In this document: piece after piece, positions 43,146-52,644 of the stretch | How positions within the stretch are numbered: position 1 is the first letter of the stretch | Layout of the letters: each line of letters starts with the position of its first letter | Made by a program: the position numbers and the translations under genes | Source of the DNA: Nitrospinota bacterium | GTDB taxonomy: Bacteria; Nitrospinota; Nitrospinia; Nitrospinales; VA-1 | DNA: 52,644 nt | Reading direction: 5' to 3' | NCBI GenBank assembly: GCA_027619975.1 | Contig: JAQCGX010000024.1 | Span: forward strand, 1-52,644 | The notes under the pieces: generated by a model | What the model saw: only the letters and a program-made list of their open reading frames with translations | Databases searched by the model: none | What the model was told of the DNA's origin: nothing

Positions 43146-44036
43146 CTATTTTTGATTCAAAATCTGTGACTGTTTTTCAGCGTGATAGGAACTTCTGACC
43201 AAAGGCCCGGCCTCCACATGGTCAAAACCAAGAGATTCGCCGATTACCTTGTACTCGGCGAAAATCTCTGGAGGAAGGTACTCCACCACTTCCATGTGCT
43301 GGCGCGACGGGCGTAAGTACTGACCGAGCGTCAAAATATTGCACCCGATACCGACCAGGTCGCGCATGGTTTGAATCACCTCTGGCTTTTTTTCTCCCAA
43401 TCCCAGCATCAAACTGCTTTTAGTGATGCGGTCGAAATTTTTACCGGCGAAGTACAAAGTATCCAATGACCATTGGTACCGGCACTGGGGTCGAACCTTT
43501 GCCTGGAGCGAAGGCACCGTTTCCAGATTATGCGCCAACACGTCCGGCTCCGCCTCGCACACGATCCGGATGCAACCGATCTCGCCTTTGAAATCTGGGA
43601 TCAACGCTTCCACTTTCATTTGCGGACAATGACTTTTCACCGCCCGCAACGTTTCCGCCCAGTGAGAAGCTCCCCCATCTTTAAGGTCATCGCGGTCCAC
43701 GGACGTGATGACCGTATAGCGGAGGTTCAGTTTGGCAAGCATTTCGGCCACTTCCTGCGGCTCTTCCTGCCGGGGCGAGAGCAAATTTCCGGTGGGAACA
43801 TCACAGAAGCGGCAGGCCCGTGTGCAGGTATCGCCAAGTATCATGATCGTCAATGTTCCCGCATCCCAGCATTCGCCAATGTTGGGACAGGAAGCCGATT
43901 CGCAAACAGTATGCAGGGAATGCTTGCGCACCAGCGATTTTAAACGGAAATAATTTTCTCCCTTGGGCAATTGAACTTTGACCCAGTCCGGAAGCCGTCT
44001 TTTGGGAGCATTTAAAGAAGAGTTCATTGGAGACAC
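43146..44036 (-). CDS. lipA: Lipoyl synthase
   Basis: This 296-residue radical SAM enzyme inserts two sulfurs into octanoyl groups on dehydrogenase and glycine-cleavage subunits. Auxiliary cluster cysteines are 45, 50 and 56 in CESASCPNIGEC. The radical SAM motif CTRACRFC has Cys at 71, 75 and 78. The C-terminal EAGPLVRSSYHAE holds the Arg-Ser-Ser-Tyr motif with the serine ligand. Complete. No lipB is adjacent. It is divergent from the LptF/G-like gene across a palindromic region. Confidence 0.97.
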   Translation of the reverse strand: MSPMNSSLNAPKRRLPDWVKVQLPKGENYFRLKSLVRKHSLHTVCESASCPNIGECWDAGTLTIMILGDTCTRACRFCDVPTGNLLSPRQEEPQEVAEMLAKLNLRYTVITSVDRDDLKDGGASHWAETLRAVKSHCPQMKVEALIPDFKGEIGCIRIVCEAEPDVLAHNLETVPSLQAKVRPQCRYQWSLDTLYFAGKNFDRITKSSLMLGLGEKKPEVIQTMRDLVGIGCNILTLGQYLRPSRQHMEVVEYLPPEIFAEYKVIGESLGFDHVEAGPLVRSSYHAEKQSQILNQK

Positions 44037-44108
44037 AAAAATAAGGAAACTATTTTAAATTAGAGGGTTAAGAGAATCTCTCAATATCCCGAGAAAGACA
44101 AAAGACAT

Positions 44109-44144
44109 GTGCAAAATTTTGCACTTTTTAACGAATACTATAAT
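44109..44144 (+). promoter_or_regulatory. 16-bp perfect palindrome with adjacent -10
   Basis: GTGCAAAATTTTGCAC (44109-44124) is a perfect palindrome. A perfect TATAAT follows at 44139-44144. The palindrome would cover the -35 region of a promoter for the gene at 44219, the position of a repressor or activator operator. Its leader would be about 70 bases. Confidence 0.5.
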
Positions 44145-44218
44145 CAATCCGGGATAAAAGAAAGTTTTTATAGGCACCCAAAAACCTTTAAAAAACGCTC
44201 TCCATTTATTTTAACTCT

Positions 44219-45340
44219 ATGAAAATCCTCGATCGCTACATTATTGGTGAGTTACTGAAAGTATTTTTCATCAGCATGGGCGCCATCACCGGGGTTCTGT
44301 ACCTGGACAAATTTCTGCTGATGGCGGAAATGCTGGTCCGCTGGGGCGTTGGCATTCTGGATATGCTCAGGTTGATCGTCTACCTCGCTCCGGCCTATCT
44401 TGCCGTCACCATTCCCATGAGTGTGCTGGTAGCCACGGTGGTGGTTTTCAATCATTTTTCATCCACCAACGAATGGACCGCCATGAAAGTTGGGAAATGG
44501 AGTTTTTTTCGACTTTTGGGCCCAGGGGTTATTTTTGCCTGCACCGCTTATTTTATTTCCAGCGCCATCATTTTTGTCGCGCTTCCCTGGGGCAATCAAT
44601 CGTATAAAGATCTGATTCACACTCTTACTATCAACCACACTCCAATAAACATCAAACCAAATGTCTTCAACCGCGATCTTAATAATCTGACTCTATATGT
44701 CAAGGAGAAGGAGAAGGATTCTCATTTCAAAGGAATTTTTATTTCCAATATGAGAAAACCGGATGCCCAGCAAATCATCTCCGCTGAAGAGGGTTTTCTC
44801 ATCAAATCACCGGATGCCTCAAAAATCCACTTCCAGCTCAAAAAAGGGACGATTCATGAAGTCAACAGGAGCGTGGGAAATTACCAAACGATCAATTTCG
44901 ACGGGTACGATTTGATCATGGATGTTCCCGCCCCGGTCAAGACGACGGCCTATGTGGCAGACAGAGAACTCTCTCCCGGCGAACTCATCGAACGTATAAA
45001 ACTGTTCAAGCGTCAGGGCTTGAAGGCGTCTGGACCCGCCGTGGAGCTGAGCAAAAAATTCTCGATTCCATTTGCCTGCCTGGTATTCGCACTGCTCGGT
45101 ATCCCCCTCGGTATCCAATCCGGGGATTCCGGAAAGTCCGGTGGTTTGGCCATTTGTCTCGGAATCGTGCTTGCCTATTATTTCTGCCTCATCAGCAGTC
45201 AAAATCTTGGGATGCTAGGAACCCTCAATCCCTATCTATCGGTCTGGATACACAATATCGTGGCCTTACTGCCGGCGATTTATCTGACTTATAAAATGCA
45301 AAACGAAACCGGAATTCTACAAAAACTGATCCGGCATTGA
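44219..45340 (+). CDS. LPS export permease, LptF/LptG (YjgP/YjgQ) family
   Basis: This 373-residue inner-membrane permease starts MKILDRYIIGELLKVF, as is typical. Three transmembrane helices follow, then a periplasmic jellyroll domain (about 130-270, LYVKEKEKDSHFKGIFISN, GTIHEVNRSVGNYQTINFD) and three C-terminal helices with KKFSIPFACLVFALLGIPLG. It forms the channel subunit of LptB2FG with LptB (10709). LptF and LptG cannot be told apart safely here. The second permease is not in the window. Confidence 0.92.
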   Translation: MKILDRYIIGELLKVFFISMGAITGVLYLDKFLLMAEMLVRWGVGILDMLRLIVYLAPAYLAVTIPMSVLVATVVVFNHFSSTNEWTAMKVGKWSFFRLLGPGVIFACTAYFISSAIIFVALPWGNQSYKDLIHTLTINHTPINIKPNVFNRDLNNLTLYVKEKEKDSHFKGIFISNMRKPDAQQIISAEEGFLIKSPDASKIHFQLKKGTIHEVNRSVGNYQTINFDGYDLIMDVPAPVKTTAYVADRELSPGELIERIKLFKRQGLKASGPAVELSKKFSIPFACLVFALLGIPLGIQSGDSGKSGGLAICLGIVLAYYFCLISSQNLGMLGTLNPYLSVWIHNIVALLPAIYLTYKMQNETGILQKLIRH

Positions 45341-45471
45341 TTGCCCCTCTTAAAAATGGAACGATCTGTCTGTTTTTAGCCCACCCGCCAATAATAAAAA
45401 CCCGGAACGTCACCCAATTTGAGCTATAATCCAAGGATCAAAAAAATGTGGATGATTTCAAGGAGCAAGGA

Positions 45472-45918
45472 ATGAAGACCGCCAAAGACATCATGAGCAA
45501 AAACGTCATCACTGTAAAAAAAGACACCCCTATCAGTGAATTGTCGGACCTGTTAATCAGTTACAACATCAACGGATTACCCGTTGTGGACGACGATGAA
45601 AAAGTGATCGGAATCGTAACCCAGGGCGATTTGATCGAACAAAACAAAAACCTGCACATTCCTACGGTCATCACCCTGTTTGATGCGGTCCTATTTCTGG
45701 ATAGCGAAAAAAAATTCGAAGCCGATATCAAAAAACTTACAGCTAACAAGGTGCGGGATATTTACAGCACCGATGCGATCACCATTTCAGTTGATGCAGA
45801 ACTTGGCGAAATCGCCACGATCATGGCGGAAAAGGACGTTCACACTCTGCCGGTGCTGGATGATGGCAAGCTGGTGGGGGTCATCGGCAAACTGGACCTG
45901 ATCCGGGCAATGGCCTGA
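45472..45918 (+). CDS. Two-CBS-domain protein
   Basis: The product has 148 residues from the ATG at 45472, preceded by AAGGAGCAAGGA; the frame is open from a GTG at 45448. Two CBS domains (about 1-60 and 88-148) have the usual ISELSDLLISYNINGLPVVD, DEKVIGIVTQGDLI and GEIATIMAEKDVHTLPVLDD with KLVGVIGKLDLIRA. The domains usually bind adenine nucleotides and sense energy status. No effector domain is fused, so a partner is needed. Convergent with pyrG 9 bp away. Confidence 0.9.
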   Translation: MKTAKDIMSKNVITVKKDTPISELSDLLISYNINGLPVVDDDEKVIGIVTQGDLIEQNKNLHIPTVITLFDAVLFLDSEKKFEADIKKLTANKVRDIYSTDAITISVDAELGEIATIMAEKDVHTLPVLDDGKLVGVIGKLDLIRAMA

Positions 45919-45927
45919 AGGCTCCCC

Positions 45928-47571
<1,644 letters not shown>

Positions 47572-47600
47572 TTAGGCACCTGATAAAGTCCCAAAACCAA

Positions 47601-48389
47601 TTAATAAGACGTTTGACTCAACAATTTTTCGACCTCAGCCAAATCTTCCTTTCGGTCCACTCCTATCGAATCTTTTTCGGTTTCCATCACCCGAATGGGG
47701 GTTCCGTTTTCCAGAATTCGCAACTGCTCCAGCTTTTCTATCATTTCCAATTGGGAAACCGGCAAACGCGAAAACTCCATGAGAAAAGGTTTCCGGTAAG
47801 CGTAAAGGCCTATATGTTTATACGCCGTCATTCCCTTACTCTTGGGCCAGATACCCTCCCCCGCCTTTAAATCCTGTGTCCATCCGTCCCGATCAAAAGG
47901 AATAGGCGCTCGTGAAAAATAAAGTGCATTCCCTCGATGATCCACCACCACCTTGCAAATATTGGGATCAATGATTTGCTCGACTTCGTGAATCCTGATC
48001 TTCAATGTAGAAACTTTGAGGGAAGGGTCCTTTAATAAGGGAGAAACAATGAAATCAATATTTTCCGGGGGAATCAAAGGCTCATCCCCCTGCACATTGA
48101 CGACAATCTCGCAATAGCGGGTCTGCGCCACCTCGGCCACCCGGTCCGTTCCCGATGCATGGTCCCTGGAAGTCATAACGGCGGTTCCGCCAAAATTCTT
48201 GACCGCTTCCAAGATACGGTCGTCGTCCGTTGCCACGATCACCTCCGACACAGAACGAGCTTTGCTGGCTTGTTCCACCACCCACTGGATCATAGGTTTG
48301 CCGCGTATGATTGCCAGTGGCTTTCCAGGAAAACGAGATGAAGCCCAACGCGCCGGAATGACGGCGAGGACTTTTGGCTTAGTAGGCAT
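47601..48389 (-). CDS. kdsB: 3-deoxy-manno-octulosonate cytidylyltransferase (CMP-KDO synthetase)
   Basis: This 262-residue enzyme activates KDO with CTP for the lipopolysaccharide inner core. It has VIPARWASSRFPGKPL at the N-terminus, MIQWVVEQA, ATDDDRI, MTSRDHASGTDRVAE and VNVQGDEPLI, all family signatures. It overlaps the upstream sugar-transferase gene by 11 bp and lies 29 bp before pyrG. Confirms a KDO-containing outer membrane. Confidence 0.97.
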   Translation of the reverse strand: MPTKPKVLAVIPARWASSRFPGKPLAIIRGKPMIQWVVEQASKARSVSEVIVATDDDRILEAVKNFGGTAVMTSRDHASGTDRVAEVAQTRYCEIVVNVQGDEPLIPPENIDFIVSPLLKDPSLKVSTLKIRIHEVEQIIDPNICKVVVDHRGNALYFSRAPIPFDRDGWTQDLKAGEGIWPKSKGMTAYKHIGLYAYRKPFLMEFSRLPVSQLEMIEKLEQLRILENGTPIRVMETEKDSIGVDRKEDLAEVEKLLSQTSY

Positions 48390-49782
48390 GCCTATTTATA
48401 AAACCTTTCCACAGGGTCATGAACAGAATTTTGAGGTCAAAAAGCAACGACCAGTTCTTGATATAGTACAAATCGCACTCAATTCGTTTCTGTAACGACG
48501 TATTGCCGCGCCATCCGTTCACCTGGGCCCAGCCGGTCAAGCCCGCTTTCATCTTTAAACGTAACATATAATGAGGAATCGATTGTTTGAAATCTTCAAT
48601 AAAAACCGGCCTCTCAGGGCGCGGACCCACCAGACTCATCTCTCCGCTCAAAACATTAAATAGTTGCGGCAGTTCATCGAGACTGGTTTTTCGCAAAAAA
48701 GTACCGATCCATGTTCTGCGCTCATCGTTTTCCTTGGCCCAAACCGGGCCTGTGGATTTTTCCGCTTCCTGTTTCATCGACCGAAATTTGAGCATCCAGA
48801 AAACCCGCTGGTCCAACCCCATCCTCTCTTGCCGATAAAATACAGGCCCGCTAGATCCCATTTTGACCAACGCCGCGATCAACAACATGAGAGGGGCAGA
48901 AATAATCAGGGCCAGACTCGACAAAATAATATCGGAAGTTCGCTTGATCACAACATTCCAACCGTGAAGAGGAGACTCCGCCAGATTCACAATGGGCAAC
49001 CCGTCAAACTCCTCCACGCCAGAGTGAATATTCATGTACTTTAAGAGGTCGGGAACCACTTTGACATCGACCGTCTCCTCCCCTAAATACTTCAAGACCT
49101 GCTCCAATCTATCATGGGCCTTCAGCGGCAGGGCAATAAACAATTGGTCCACCTCGTGTTCGCGGATCACTTTGGAGACTTCGGGGTATTCGCCCAAAAC
49201 CGGGTGTCCCTGGAAGCTGCTACCGATTTTCCCTGCATGTCCAGTCAAATAGCCTACGACCTGAAATCCTATCTCAGGATGCAGGTTCAACTTTTCGGCA
49301 ACCGTTTGCCCCAGCTCTCCAGCCCCGACAATCAATACCTTTTGTAAATTCCATCCCCGGCCACGGACCAGTGAAAGAATTTTCCTGACCAGCCAATGAG
49401 AAATGACCATAAACAAAGTGGCCAAAACCCAAAAATAAACAACCACAACCCGTGAATAACTGAACTCCCGGTAAAAAAATGTGATGGCCGTCAGTATCAA
49501 AACGGAAATGGAGGTGACTTTTAGAATAGGAAAAATTTCACCCGCACCCGACTTACCCCGCAAGGGCTGGTAAAGATCGCAAATTTTAATATTGATCAGG
49601 AAAACGATCCAGATTGGAATCAGGGCGTCAAAATAATTTCCTACCGGAGGAATCCCCTGCGTCACTGGAATGAACGGAACCTGGAACCGGATGAAATACG
49701 CCAGTAACCAGGAAGAGAAGATAGCTAGACTGTCGGAAATAAAAATTGCGGAAAGGAAAAGTTGGCCGTGCTTTTTCAGCAT
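48379..49782 (-). CDS. Polyprenyl-phosphate sugar-1-phosphate transferase (WcaJ/EpsE type)
   Basis: This 467-residue membrane enzyme starts a lipid-linked glycan. It has an N-terminal block of about four to five transmembrane helices (to about 130), a Rossmann-like middle domain (VLIVGAGELGQTVAEKL, about 150-240), then the bacterial sugar transferase domain with RTSDIILSSLALI, FYRQERMGLDQRVFWMLKFR, the FLRKTSLDELPQLFNVL motif and SLVGPRPERP. The full domain set fits the undecaprenyl-phosphate glucose phosphotransferase group; the sugar is not certain. It overlaps kdsB by 11 bp, so translation is probably coupled. Confidence 0.92.
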   Translation of the reverse strand: MLKKHGQLFLSAIFISDSLAIFSSWLLAYFIRFQVPFIPVTQGIPPVGNYFDALIPIWIVFLINIKICDLYQPLRGKSGAGEIFPILKVTSISVLILTAITFFYREFSYSRVVVVYFWVLATLFMVISHWLVRKILSLVRGRGWNLQKVLIVGAGELGQTVAEKLNLHPEIGFQVVGYLTGHAGKIGSSFQGHPVLGEYPEVSKVIREHEVDQLFIALPLKAHDRLEQVLKYLGEETVDVKVVPDLLKYMNIHSGVEEFDGLPIVNLAESPLHGWNVVIKRTSDIILSSLALIISAPLMLLIAALVKMGSSGPVFYRQERMGLDQRVFWMLKFRSMKQEAEKSTGPVWAKENDERRTWIGTFLRKTSLDELPQLFNVLSGEMSLVGPRPERPVFIEDFKQSIPHYMLRLKMKAGLTGWAQVNGWRGNTSLQKRIECDLYYIKNWSLLFDLKILFMTLWKGFINRHAY

Positions 49783-50095
49783 TGATGTTTTCGATACCGG
49801 TTTTCAATAAAGCGCTGAATGCGATCAGAAAAAATATTTAAATCAAACTGAAATGCATGGTTTCTAATCAATTCGGGTTCATGAGGGTTCCCAATCACAC
49901 TAAAATACCAACTGAAAAACGGGGATTTTGCGGCATTGGTTAATCAAGAACAGGCCTATGGGATAATTCTTTTCCACCTGTTTCTAGTAATCGGAAGAGG
50001 ATAGCTTAAATTATTAAAACCTTCAACCGACAAATCTAACCATTTTCAAGATGAAGGTGGGGAGTCAATGCAGTAAAACGCCCATTTATCGTAGC
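49783..50095. other. Intergenic region between wecB and the sugar-transferase gene
   Basis: This 313-bp AT-rich gap lies within a run of same-strand genes. It contains no plausible ORF or RNA gene. It probably carries the promoter of the sugar-transferase-kdsB-pyrG set, but none is clear by eye. Confidence 0.5.
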
Positions 50096-51214
50096 CTAAA
50101 ATTCCCAGTCCTGAGGTCTCTTAGCAAGTCCCAACTTCCAGGCAACCGCTTGGGCAACTCTCTGACTGGCAAACCCATCCCCATAAGGGTTTTTACCGTT
50201 TCGCATTTTGGCCCGCTCACTGGGGTTTTTGAGGAGAAAGTCAACAATTTGAAAAATCTTTTCTGGCTCCGTTCCCGCCAGTTTAATGTTCCCCGCTTCC
50301 ACCCCCTCAGGTCGTTCGGTACAATTCCGCACAACCACCACGGGAACCTGCAACGTTGTTGCTTCCTCCTGCAAACCTCCAGAGTCAGTCACGATCAATT
50401 CACTACGTGCCAATAAAGATGCCATGGCTGAATATTCCAAGGGTTCCGTCAATTTGAAATTTGGGACCAACTCAAGGATAGGCCACACCTGCTCCCTCAC
50501 GATGGGATTCTTATGCACAGGAAAAATGAAGGTGAATTCGGGATGACACCCCGCTACCTTTGCCAGAATTCTGGCAATATCACCGAGGCGAGACCAGTTC
50601 TCCCGTCGATGAAGAGTCACCGTCACATAAGGCGTATCAGGCAGGTCCAAAGAAAGCTGGCCAAACTCCCTGGCATAGAGCACAGCATCAACACCTGTCT
50701 GTCCAGTGACAACAACCCCTTCAGGGGATTTTCCCTCTCGAATTAAATTCGATTTAGCAAGTGCGGTTGGGGCCAAATCAAGTTCCGTAAGAATATCGGT
50801 TAGGCGTCGGTTGGCTTCTTCAGGGAATGGCTCCTGCAAATTGAAGCTACGCAGTCCTGCCTCAACGTGGCCAATGGGGATTTGAGCTAGAAATGCCGCC
50901 CAGGCCACAGCAAACGTTGTCATCGTGTCGCCATGAACCAGAACATAATCCGCCTTCAGAGTTTCAAAAATTTTTGCAGCTCGAGGAAGAACACGGGCAG
51001 CCAGATCAGTGAGTGATTGCCGGTCGGTCATAACTTCCAGATCAGCGGCAATCGGAATCTTAAATATGGAAAGAGCCTGGTGCAGCTGCTCCTGATGTTG
51101 GCCTGTAAGGAAAACCACTGGCTCAAGACCTGCAATTTCCTTTAATGCGAAATAAACAGGTGCCATTTTAATGGCCTCTGGCCGAGTTCCAAAAGCCAGG
51201 ATCACATTTTTCAT
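50096..51214 (-). CDS. wecB: UDP-N-acetylglucosamine 2-epimerase (non-hydrolysing)
   Basis: This 372-residue GT-B-fold enzyme interconverts UDP-GlcNAc and UDP-ManNAc, a precursor of surface polysaccharides. It starts MKNVILAFGTRPEAIKMAPV, then FLTGQHQEQL, VHGDTMTTFAVAWAAF, HVEAGLRSF, FPEEANRRLTD, TLHRRENW and DSGGLQEEATTLQVPVVVVRNCTERPEG. All active-site motifs are intact. Its start overlaps the stop of the upstream glycosyltransferase by 4 bp (ATGA), so the two are translationally coupled. Confidence 0.97.
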   Translation of the reverse strand: MKNVILAFGTRPEAIKMAPVYFALKEIAGLEPVVFLTGQHQEQLHQALSIFKIPIAADLEVMTDRQSLTDLAARVLPRAAKIFETLKADYVLVHGDTMTTFAVAWAAFLAQIPIGHVEAGLRSFNLQEPFPEEANRRLTDILTELDLAPTALAKSNLIREGKSPEGVVVTGQTGVDAVLYAREFGQLSLDLPDTPYVTVTLHRRENWSRLGDIARILAKVAGCHPEFTFIFPVHKNPIVREQVWPILELVPNFKLTEPLEYSAMASLLARSELIVTDSGGLQEEATTLQVPVVVVRNCTERPEGVEAGNIKLAGTEPEKIFQIVDFLLKNPSERAKMRNGKNPYGDGFASQRVAQAVAWKLGLAKRPQDWEF

Positions 51215-52422
51215 GAGTTTATTGCCTGTCTTTCATGCAGGGTTTCCCTCAAAACGGTTTCAGTAGTTTTGGCAATGGCAGACCAATCGTATTGCCTCCT
51301 GACCATATTTAACGCCTCCATCGCTACGTCAGTCCGTCCAGGCTCATTAGATATTCTGTGAACTGCTTGAGCCAACTCATCAGGCTGGCCAGGATTAACT
51401 AAAAATCCCGTTTTACCCTCTTCAATGATTTCCGGCATTCCCCCCACATTTGTGCTGAGTACTGGGGTTCCGCAAGCCATAGCTTCTAATGCCGCCAAGC
51501 TCACCGCTTCCATCAGAGATGGAATAATGACCAAATCAGCCGATTGATAATAGGGTATCGTCTCGCCAACTTTTAACTCCCCCAGTCTGACCACCTGTAT
51601 TTTTAGATCGTTAAGTTCTGAATTAATTTTTTCAGTATACAAAGGGAACTGGGTATCATTACCCGCGAAAGCAAAAATTAGTTTTGATTTTAATTCATCA
51701 ACCTGATCCAACTGGCGAATTGCCTTAGCAAGAAAAATAATTCCCTTGGTCGGAGCCCATCGTCTCGGACATAAAATCACAAACCGGTCAGTCATTCCAT
51801 ATAGCTGCTTTCTTTTCTCAATGCGTTTTTCCAAACTCAAAGGGAAAAAGAGGCTTGTATCCACACCATTATGAATTGTATAAGCATTTCTGACAAAATC
51901 CGGTGTCAACTCTTTACTGGGACCGATCACCGCATTATAGTGCTTCAACGCCCATCGGAGCAATAGCCTTCCCAGGGCATGTCGTTTAAAGACCAGATAC
52001 TCGCCACGATGATTGGTCAAGACAATTGGAAATCGGCGGGAGAGTTTCCTGGTCGCCAACCATCCTGAAGAAAAATCATGTTGCCAAACCAACTCTGGTT
52101 TCCAAGATGCGATGGCCCTGGCTATTTCCCCTGCGGCAATCATATAAGCAACTTTGCCCAGGAAACCAGCCAAGTACCCAGACTTTCCCAAACTGGTCCA
52201 ACGCCGAAAATCGTAAGGGCGCTTGCCCAAATTAACATAAGCAATGGTTAACTTTTCATCCCACTTCCGCTCGGCCTCTTTATACTGGTCCTCCCAAACA
52301 GGTTTAAACAACAAAATCTCATGACCCAGTTGAATAAATTCCTTCGAGAGAAATAGGATATGATTTTCAACCCCTCCATTGGCATCATCAAAAAGGTTGA
52401 CAGATAAGATCGCAATTTTCAT
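51211..52422 (-). CDS. Family 4 glycosyltransferase
   Basis: This 403-residue GT-B enzyme is read from the ATG at 52422, preceded by GGAAAGG; the frame is open to 52455 but the fold starts MKIAILSVNLFDDANGGVENHI. The GGVE motif is near residue 16. LCPRRWAPTKGIIFLAKAI marks the second Rossmann domain, and IPSLMEAVSLAALEAMACGTPVL holds the nucleotide-sugar Glu residues. It is coupled to wecB by a 4-bp overlap, so it may use a ManNAc-derived or related sugar, which is inference. Confidence 0.92.
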   Translation of the reverse strand: MKIAILSVNLFDDANGGVENHILFLSKEFIQLGHEILLFKPVWEDQYKEAERKWDEKLTIAYVNLGKRPYDFRRWTSLGKSGYLAGFLGKVAYMIAAGEIARAIASWKPELVWQHDFSSGWLATRKLSRRFPIVLTNHRGEYLVFKRHALGRLLLRWALKHYNAVIGPSKELTPDFVRNAYTIHNGVDTSLFFPLSLEKRIEKRKQLYGMTDRFVILCPRRWAPTKGIIFLAKAIRQLDQVDELKSKLIFAFAGNDTQFPLYTEKINSELNDLKIQVVRLGELKVGETIPYYQSADLVIIPSLMEAVSLAALEAMACGTPVLSTNVGGMPEIIEEGKTGFLVNPGQPDELAQAVHRISNEPGRTDVAMEALNMVRRQYDWSAIAKTTETVLRETLHERQAINS

Positions 52423-52455
52423 ATCCTTTCCACACCAAATAGAAAAGGAACACAT

Positions 52456-52644
52456 ATTTTTTCAACAAAAAACAGCACTTAGCAGACCCTATTTGTAAAA
52501 TTCTAGGTATTTTTGATAGGTTTAAAAAAAAGGAAGTAACGCTTTTTGGAATACTTGTAAGAAGTGAACAAGTCAGAATCAACGCAAAGCCGGCAGAAAA
52601 CTTCAAGACATTTCTCCCCGCCCCGCATTCCTGTCAGCCAATCA
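52456..52644. other. Upstream region of the glycosyltransferase-wecB pair
   Basis: 189 bp to the window end. No complete gene is recognisable. Presumably the promoter of the leftward operon. Confidence 0.4.

Overview
The window is 52.6 kb of dense bacterial chromosome from a Gram-negative organism. LPS/KDO biosynthesis and export genes (lptC, lptA, lptB, an LptF/G permease, kdsB) imply an outer membrane. GC content looks intermediate by eye. The mix of dnaK-grpE-dnaJ order, an lptCAB-rpoN-hpf-ptsN-ptsI block, a eukaryote-type UDP-glucose pyrophosphorylase and a Yej-type peptide transporter suggests a deltaproteobacterium-like or Nitrospinota-like lineage. That placement is inference; no rRNA or tRNA gene was recognised to test it.

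Layout. 1-2.6 kb: end of dnaK, then grpE and dnaJ, closed by a hairpin terminator. 2.6-7.5 kb: a small secreted protein, a TVP38/VTT membrane protein with a miniature repeat element at its stop codon, a UDP-glucose pyrophosphorylase, and two tandem paralogs of unknown family. 7.5-16.9 kb: a long plus-strand housekeeping run (nnr, tsaE, lptC, lptA, lptB, rpoN, hpf, ptsN, ptsI, metK) joining metabolite repair, tRNA modification, LPS export, sigma-54 and the nitrogen-type PTS. 17-24 kb: accessory genes (methyltransferase, Rieske protein, truncated LeuA-like enzyme, lipoprotein, a 32-residue membrane peptide, ankyrin protein, pentapeptide-repeat protein, atypical J-domain protein) and two copies of a 222-bp element. 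24-29.4 kb: ispG-tig, a PAS-GGDEF cyclase, a gene relic, a small unknown gene and a PflX-like radical SAM protein. 29.4-37.7 kb: a yejA-yejB-yejE-yejF peptide importer, interrupted between yejA and yejB by a polytopic membrane protein and a third 222-bp element. 37.7-45.9 kb: a 29-residue membrane peptide, a lipoprotein behind a near-perfect sigma-54 promoter, proline dehydrogenase, two glycosyltransferases (the first frameshifted), a lytic transglycosylase also behind a sigma-54-like promoter, lipA, an LptF/G permease and a CBS protein. 45.9-52.4 kb: a minus-strand envelope polysaccharide run (glycosyltransferase, wecB, polyprenyl-phosphate sugar transferase, kdsB) ending in pyrG, which makes the CTP that KdsB uses.

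The best candidates for something new are these. First, a family of 222-bp miniature elements carries 4-bp target duplications and a REP-like fold-back core; a second element type has different termini but the same length and core. Second, there are the paralog pair near 6-7.5 kb and its repeat-rich divergent promoter region. Third, two very small single-span membrane peptides have strong ribosome sites. Fourth, rpoN occurs in the same window as at least two good sigma-54 promoters. No CRISPR array, transposase, integrase, phage or recognisable defence locus is visible, and most of the window is ordinary core genome.
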